A DNA stretch of 64,000 nt from Phycisphaerales bacterium (GTDB lineage: Bacteria > Planctomycetota > Phycisphaerae > UBA1845): contig JACKHH010000002.1 in assembly GCA_020639095.1 (NCBI GenBank), positions 124,001 through 188,000 on the forward strand, written 5' to 3'. The translations under genes and the position numbers were made by a program. Positions 60,927 through 64,000 of the stretch are shown here, in pieces (the first letter of the stretch is position 1; each line of letters starts with the position of its first letter). The notes under the pieces were generated by a model. It did not search any database, had not been told where the DNA came from, and saw only the letters and a program-made list of their open reading frames with translations.

Positions 60927-62210
60927 CTACTCCGAAGCCTCCTCCTCGCTTTCGATTTGCGCTTTCTGCTCTTCAGATAGGAGTAGCTGAGCACCGTCAA
61001 CCACGACGGTGCTAACGGGGTCGGCATCGGCGAACCAGCCGGTTTGCTCCGGCGCACGCAGCGTGATGCTGCGCCGCTCGAACGTGTCCGCCGCGGTCTG
61101 CACATAGACCCAGGTCAACCCGCCAAGCCGAATGATCGCAGAGCGCGGAACCAGCACACCGGCGACCTTGTCTCCGGAAAGCGGCACATGCGCGACAACC
61201 GGCGTACCCGCGCGCAACGACGCAGCTTCGTCCGTCTGCACTTGATAGAGCAGCGTCGGGCCGCGCGTTGCGAGCACGCGCATCGCAGAGAAGCCCATTG
61301 GCTTACCCAATAGCACGTGTGCGTTGTCGCCGGTGACGACGATCTGCGCCGGCTTGTCGGGCGCGGGGACTGCCGTGCCAATCGGAAGGCTCACGCGCGC
61401 AATCTGGTATGACGGGTCCGTTACGCGCAGCAACGCCTGACCGCTGTCAACCGACTCATCGAGCGACGCGGCGACCTCCGCCACCTCGCCGTCCTGGGGA
61501 ATACTCAAGGCGAAGTTCGTAACAGCATCTCCCGTTCCCGCGAGCAGACCTTCGAGCATCGCCGCCTTTTTCCGCGCCGCCGCCAGGCGTGCTTCGTCGC
61601 CCTTGAGCAACGCTTCCGCGTCCTCGACGGCACGCGAGGAAACGAGTCCGCCGGTCGCGTTCAGATTCTGCTTGTTTTCGAAGGACGCGCGGGCGGCGGC
61701 GGTTTCCGCGGTGAGTTGCTCGACCTCAGCGGACGCTTCCGTCCAACGCGTGAGCAGATCGAAGGATTCCCCTGCGGTGAATCGCGGCTGGATCGCGCCG
61801 ATGATGTCCCCTTGATGGACGGTCGCGCCGACTTGCGGCCAACCGCCCTCGGCTGAGGGGCGCAGGTAGCCGTTGACCGGTGCCCGAACTGTTACCGTCC
61901 GCGCCGGATCATCCTCGAGCATGCCGTACGCGGTAACGCTGGGCTGCCGCTCAACGGATTCGAGCTGCGCGACGCGCAGACCGATGCGCTGCTTCACCTC
62001 GTCGTTGACGGTGAGCACGACCTGCCCCGCGTCGTTGCGCGCGATTTGCACCGGTGACGCGTCCTCTTCGCCACCATCAGGTTCATCGGCTGCCATGACC
62101 ATGAGAGCAGTGATGCCGGCATCAATGGCCGGAGCTGCCGCCAAACTCATTTGCGCCCACGTGCAGCAACACAAGGCGAGCACGGTTTTGTATTTCAAGC
62201 GTGGCATCAT
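60927..62210 (-). CDS. RND periplasmic adaptor (membrane-fusion protein)
   Basis: 427 residues. It begins with a signal peptide (MMPRLKYKTVLALCCCTWAQMSLAAA) and has the adaptor layout: barrel-sandwich halves (VRAPVNGYLRPSAEGGWPQVG and, later, LSIPQDGEVAEVAASLDESV) flanking a long coiled-coil hairpin (about 150-235), then beta-barrel and membrane-proximal domains (about 270-415). It links the RND pump to the outer-membrane channel. It is 45 nt upstream of the pump gene. Of two adjacent ATGs, 62210 and 62207, either could serve; no SD is evident. Confidence 0.88.
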   Translation of the reverse strand: MMPRLKYKTVLALCCCTWAQMSLAAAPAIDAGITALMVMAADEPDGGEEDASPVQIARNDAGQVVLTVNDEVKQRIGLRVAQLESVERQPSVTAYGMLEDDPARTVTVRAPVNGYLRPSAEGGWPQVGATVHQGDIIGAIQPRFTAGESFDLLTRWTEASAEVEQLTAETAAARASFENKQNLNATGGLVSSRAVEDAEALLKGDEARLAAARKKAAMLEGLLAGTGDAVTNFALSIPQDGEVAEVAASLDESVDSGQALLRVTDPSYQIARVSLPIGTAVPAPDKPAQIVVTGDNAHVLLGKPMGFSAMRVLATRGPTLLYQVQTDEAASLRAGTPVVAHVPLSGDKVAGVLVPRSAIIRLGGLTWVYVQTAADTFERRSITLRAPEQTGWFADADPVSTVVVDGAQLLLSEEQKAQIESEEEASE

Positions 62211-62244
62211 GGATTAGCTCGGTTGGGAATCGAATCTCACGCAA

Positions 62245-62433
62245 TCACGTCGCCAGTGCCGCCAGTGCATTGCGCGCCAGGTCGACTACGAACGTGGGAA
62301 TATCCAACGATGCGCTGGAATCGATCGTGATTCCGTCGCATCCGCTTGCGACGAACAGCCCAATCGCGCATAGCAACAACAGGGTGCTTTTCCGTTTGGC
62401 ATGAACGCGACGCTTTGGCAGTGGCTTGTTCAT
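62245..62433 (-). CDS. Small lipoprotein of the RND efflux operon
   Basis: 62 residues. AGGAGG (62442-62447) lies 8 nt before ATG 62433, a strong ribosome site that overlaps the stop codon of the outer-membrane gene. The signal peptide (KSTLLLLCAIGLFVASGC) has a clean lipobox, leaving a mature lipoprotein of about 35 residues (CDGITIDSSASLDIPTFV and on). It sits between the channel gene and the adaptor gene and has no similarity I recognise. Possibly a small factor that assembles or stabilises the pump. Confidence 0.8.
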   Translation of the reverse strand: MNKPLPKRRVHAKRKSTLLLLCAIGLFVASGCDGITIDSSASLDIPTFVVDLARNALAALAT

Positions 62434-62446
62434 CAAGCGTTCCTCC

Positions 62447-63985
62447 TCAATCGCTTATGCTCTGCGCGTTGAGCGATGAATCCGGCAACTTGCCGCCCAC
62501 CGCATTCTCCAATTCGGTGACCGCGGCTGCATGGTCGCGCAGCGCACGTACCAGATCGCGGCGGCGTTGGATAAGCTGCTCCTGTGCATCAACCACCGCG
62601 AGCACGCTCTGTTCACCGGCTTCGTAGAGGCGCGTGGCACCATCCACCGTCGATTCGCCGACGGGCAGACTTTCCGATTCATAAAGGTGAATCAGATCCG
62701 CAGTGGTTGTCGCCTGAATCGCGGCTTGGTTGACCTGAACGGCAATCGCGTCGAGCAACCGCTCGTAACGGGTTCGCGCTTGCATCGCGCGAAAACGCGC
62801 CTTGGCTATCTGCGCCTGGTTCTGGTCCCAGATCGGCAGCGTGACCGCGAGCGACGGTCCGAGTTTGGCGTCGATGATCTGGCTGCGCGCGAGGCTGCGC
62901 TGACCGCGCGACTCGATCGAAGGCGCAGTTAGCTGACCAGCCGCAATTGAGCTGCGCGCCGTGTCGGCGAGCAGTTTCCGCCCGGGTGCCCCGCGACGTT
63001 CGTTACGTTCGAGCGCGAAGCCCACTTGCACGTCGGGGTACACGCGGCGAACCTGCAACGCCAACTCTGCTTCAGCCGACTCAACGTCGAGTTCCGCAGC
63101 CCGTGCGTCAAGTCGCTGATCCATTGCGCAGCGCAGCAACGCGTCCGAATCAATCGTTCCCGCATAGTTCTCGGGAAGTTCGTCGACCAATTGCCAAGAT
63201 CGTTGCGCACGCGCAAGTCCCAGCAGGTCTCCAAGCGTTGCTTCCGAAGTCCCCAGCGCGCCGCGAATGGCCATGCGATCCGCGCGGACATTGAGCAGGC
63301 TGGTGCGCGTGCGGTTGACGTCGAACTCGCTGACCTGACCGCCTTCAAACTGTTTCTGCGCCGCCTGCACGATGCGCTCGGACAGCTCGACGTTTTGCCC
63401 AGCCAGTTCGTCACTGCGGCGAAGCGCCAAAACGTCGTAGCACTGCGTGCGAACCTTCGCGCGCAACTCAATGGCGCGTTGTGCAGCCAGTGTGATGGTA
63501 CGGTCGAGTTGCCGCTCGGCGACGCGACGGCGCATGGGAATCTGCCAGAGTTCGGCGACCTGCTGCGTGAAACCGAGGGTGAGATCGACCACGCCGCCGC
63601 CTTCGGGAAAGTTGAACCCCAGCGCCAACGATGGGTTCGAGAGCAGTTGCGACTGCACGAGATCGGCGCGCGAGACGCCGATCTCCGCGAAGATATCCTG
63701 GAGTTCGCGATTGTTGAGCAGCGCGAGTTGAACCGCCTCGGTGACGGTCAGCCCGCCATCAAGCAGGCCCGTCACCTTGGCGTCAAGGGCATCAGCCGCC
63801 GATGGATCGTAGGCGTCAGCAACGGCGGTGCGCTCCTGAATCAGTTGCCCCGCCCTGCCGAAGTCCTCGCGCGCGTCCACCGGAGCACACGCAAGGACGC
63901 ACGCCATGGATGCGCAGGCAGCGACGCACATTGCTCGCGACACCACCTGCCAGCCAATTGGGTTAACGCCGGAAGTCTCAACCAT
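62447..63985 (-). CDS. TolC-family outer-membrane efflux channel
   Basis: 512 residues. The signal peptide (about 18-36, AMCVAACASMACVLACAP) ends in a possible lipobox, as in CusC-type channels. Two TolC repeat halves follow (about 75-290 and 300-500) with long helices, for example LTVTEAVQLALLNNRELQD at the start of half 1 and GEQSVLAVVDAQEQLIQRRRDL near the end of half 2. It forms the outer-membrane duct of the tripartite metal pump encoded downstream. The ATG at 63985 is 15 nt from the window edge, so promoter and any regulator lie outside. Confidence 0.9.
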   Translation of the reverse strand: MVETSGVNPIGWQVVSRAMCVAACASMACVLACAPVDAREDFGRAGQLIQERTAVADAYDPSAADALDAKVTGLLDGGLTVTEAVQLALLNNRELQDIFAEIGVSRADLVQSQLLSNPSLALGFNFPEGGGVVDLTLGFTQQVAELWQIPMRRRVAERQLDRTITLAAQRAIELRAKVRTQCYDVLALRRSDELAGQNVELSERIVQAAQKQFEGGQVSEFDVNRTRTSLLNVRADRMAIRGALGTSEATLGDLLGLARAQRSWQLVDELPENYAGTIDSDALLRCAMDQRLDARAAELDVESAEAELALQVRRVYPDVQVGFALERNERRGAPGRKLLADTARSSIAAGQLTAPSIESRGQRSLARSQIIDAKLGPSLAVTLPIWDQNQAQIAKARFRAMQARTRYERLLDAIAVQVNQAAIQATTTADLIHLYESESLPVGESTVDGATRLYEAGEQSVLAVVDAQEQLIQRRRDLVRALRDHAAAVTELENAVGGKLPDSSLNAQSISD

Positions 63986-64000
63986 GGACGAACAGCAACT

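Overview
The window is GC-rich bacterial chromosome that looks like a member of the Planctomycetota, most likely of the Phycisphaerae. This is inferred from family content. Several very large secreted proteins end in the same calcium-loop tail (DGDVDL.DY..F..C), one carries DCNxNxxPDxCD repeats, one membrane protein has the CGYDLRGL...CPECG zinc ribbon, a Minf_1886-family protein is present, and short palindromic repeats fill the gaps. No rRNA, tRNA, CRISPR array, insertion sequence or prophage was seen.

Layout. 1-2252: end of a respiratory cytochrome b6/subunit IV gene pair, followed by a membrane-anchored HEAT protein with a lipoyl-like fold. 2269-5457: an unknown protein, a 171-nt near-perfect palindrome, a ferredoxin, a FIST sensor protein and a receiver-like protein. 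5634-10635: a secreted M14 carboxypeptidase, an ankyrin protein, a small GspE-N-like protein and an RdgC-like protein. 10978-16392: a signalling block with a receiver-GGDEF-HD protein, a PAS histidine kinase with an overlapping response regulator, and three tandem PilZ-like proteins. 16762-30923: a 1926-residue SGNH/LamG protein, an aldo-keto reductase, a zinc-ribbon membrane protein, a 1104-residue secreted acidic protein and a subtilisin. 31533-37645: tatA, Minf_1886, PSP1, thioredoxin, a lipid A-type acyltransferase and a FlgI-like/HEAT lipoprotein. 37929-49252: a repeat-rich secreted protein, GNAT, HNH endonuclease, a GT39-like membrane protein and a thermolysin-family protease. 49339-51461: an NtrC-style sensor/regulator pair without an AAA+ domain. 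51584-57631: a tight six-gene operon. 57747-63985: a complete tripartite RND metal-efflux operon with an extra 62-residue lipoprotein.

How they work together. The extracellular proteases, SGNH esterase and repeat proteins suggest a polymer-degrading lifestyle; five of them share one C-terminal tail, so one sorting or calcium-binding system probably serves all. Cyclic-di-GMP signalling is represented by a GGDEF protein and three candidate PilZ effectors within 5.5 kb.

The best candidate for an undescribed system is 51584-57631. It has a periplasmic c-type cytochrome, two unknown proteins (one a large lipoprotein), a thioester-reductase-like dehydrogenase fused to an SCP2 lipid-binding domain, an alpha/beta hydrolase and a short adenylate-forming enzyme. 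The last three have the logic of LuxC/D/E (activate, transfer or hydrolyse, reduce an acyl group) but come from different families. Other unusual architectures are the FlgI-like/HEAT protein without flagellar neighbours, the HEAT/barrel-sandwich protein beside cytochrome b, and a nidogen-like domain nested inside an Ig-like domain.
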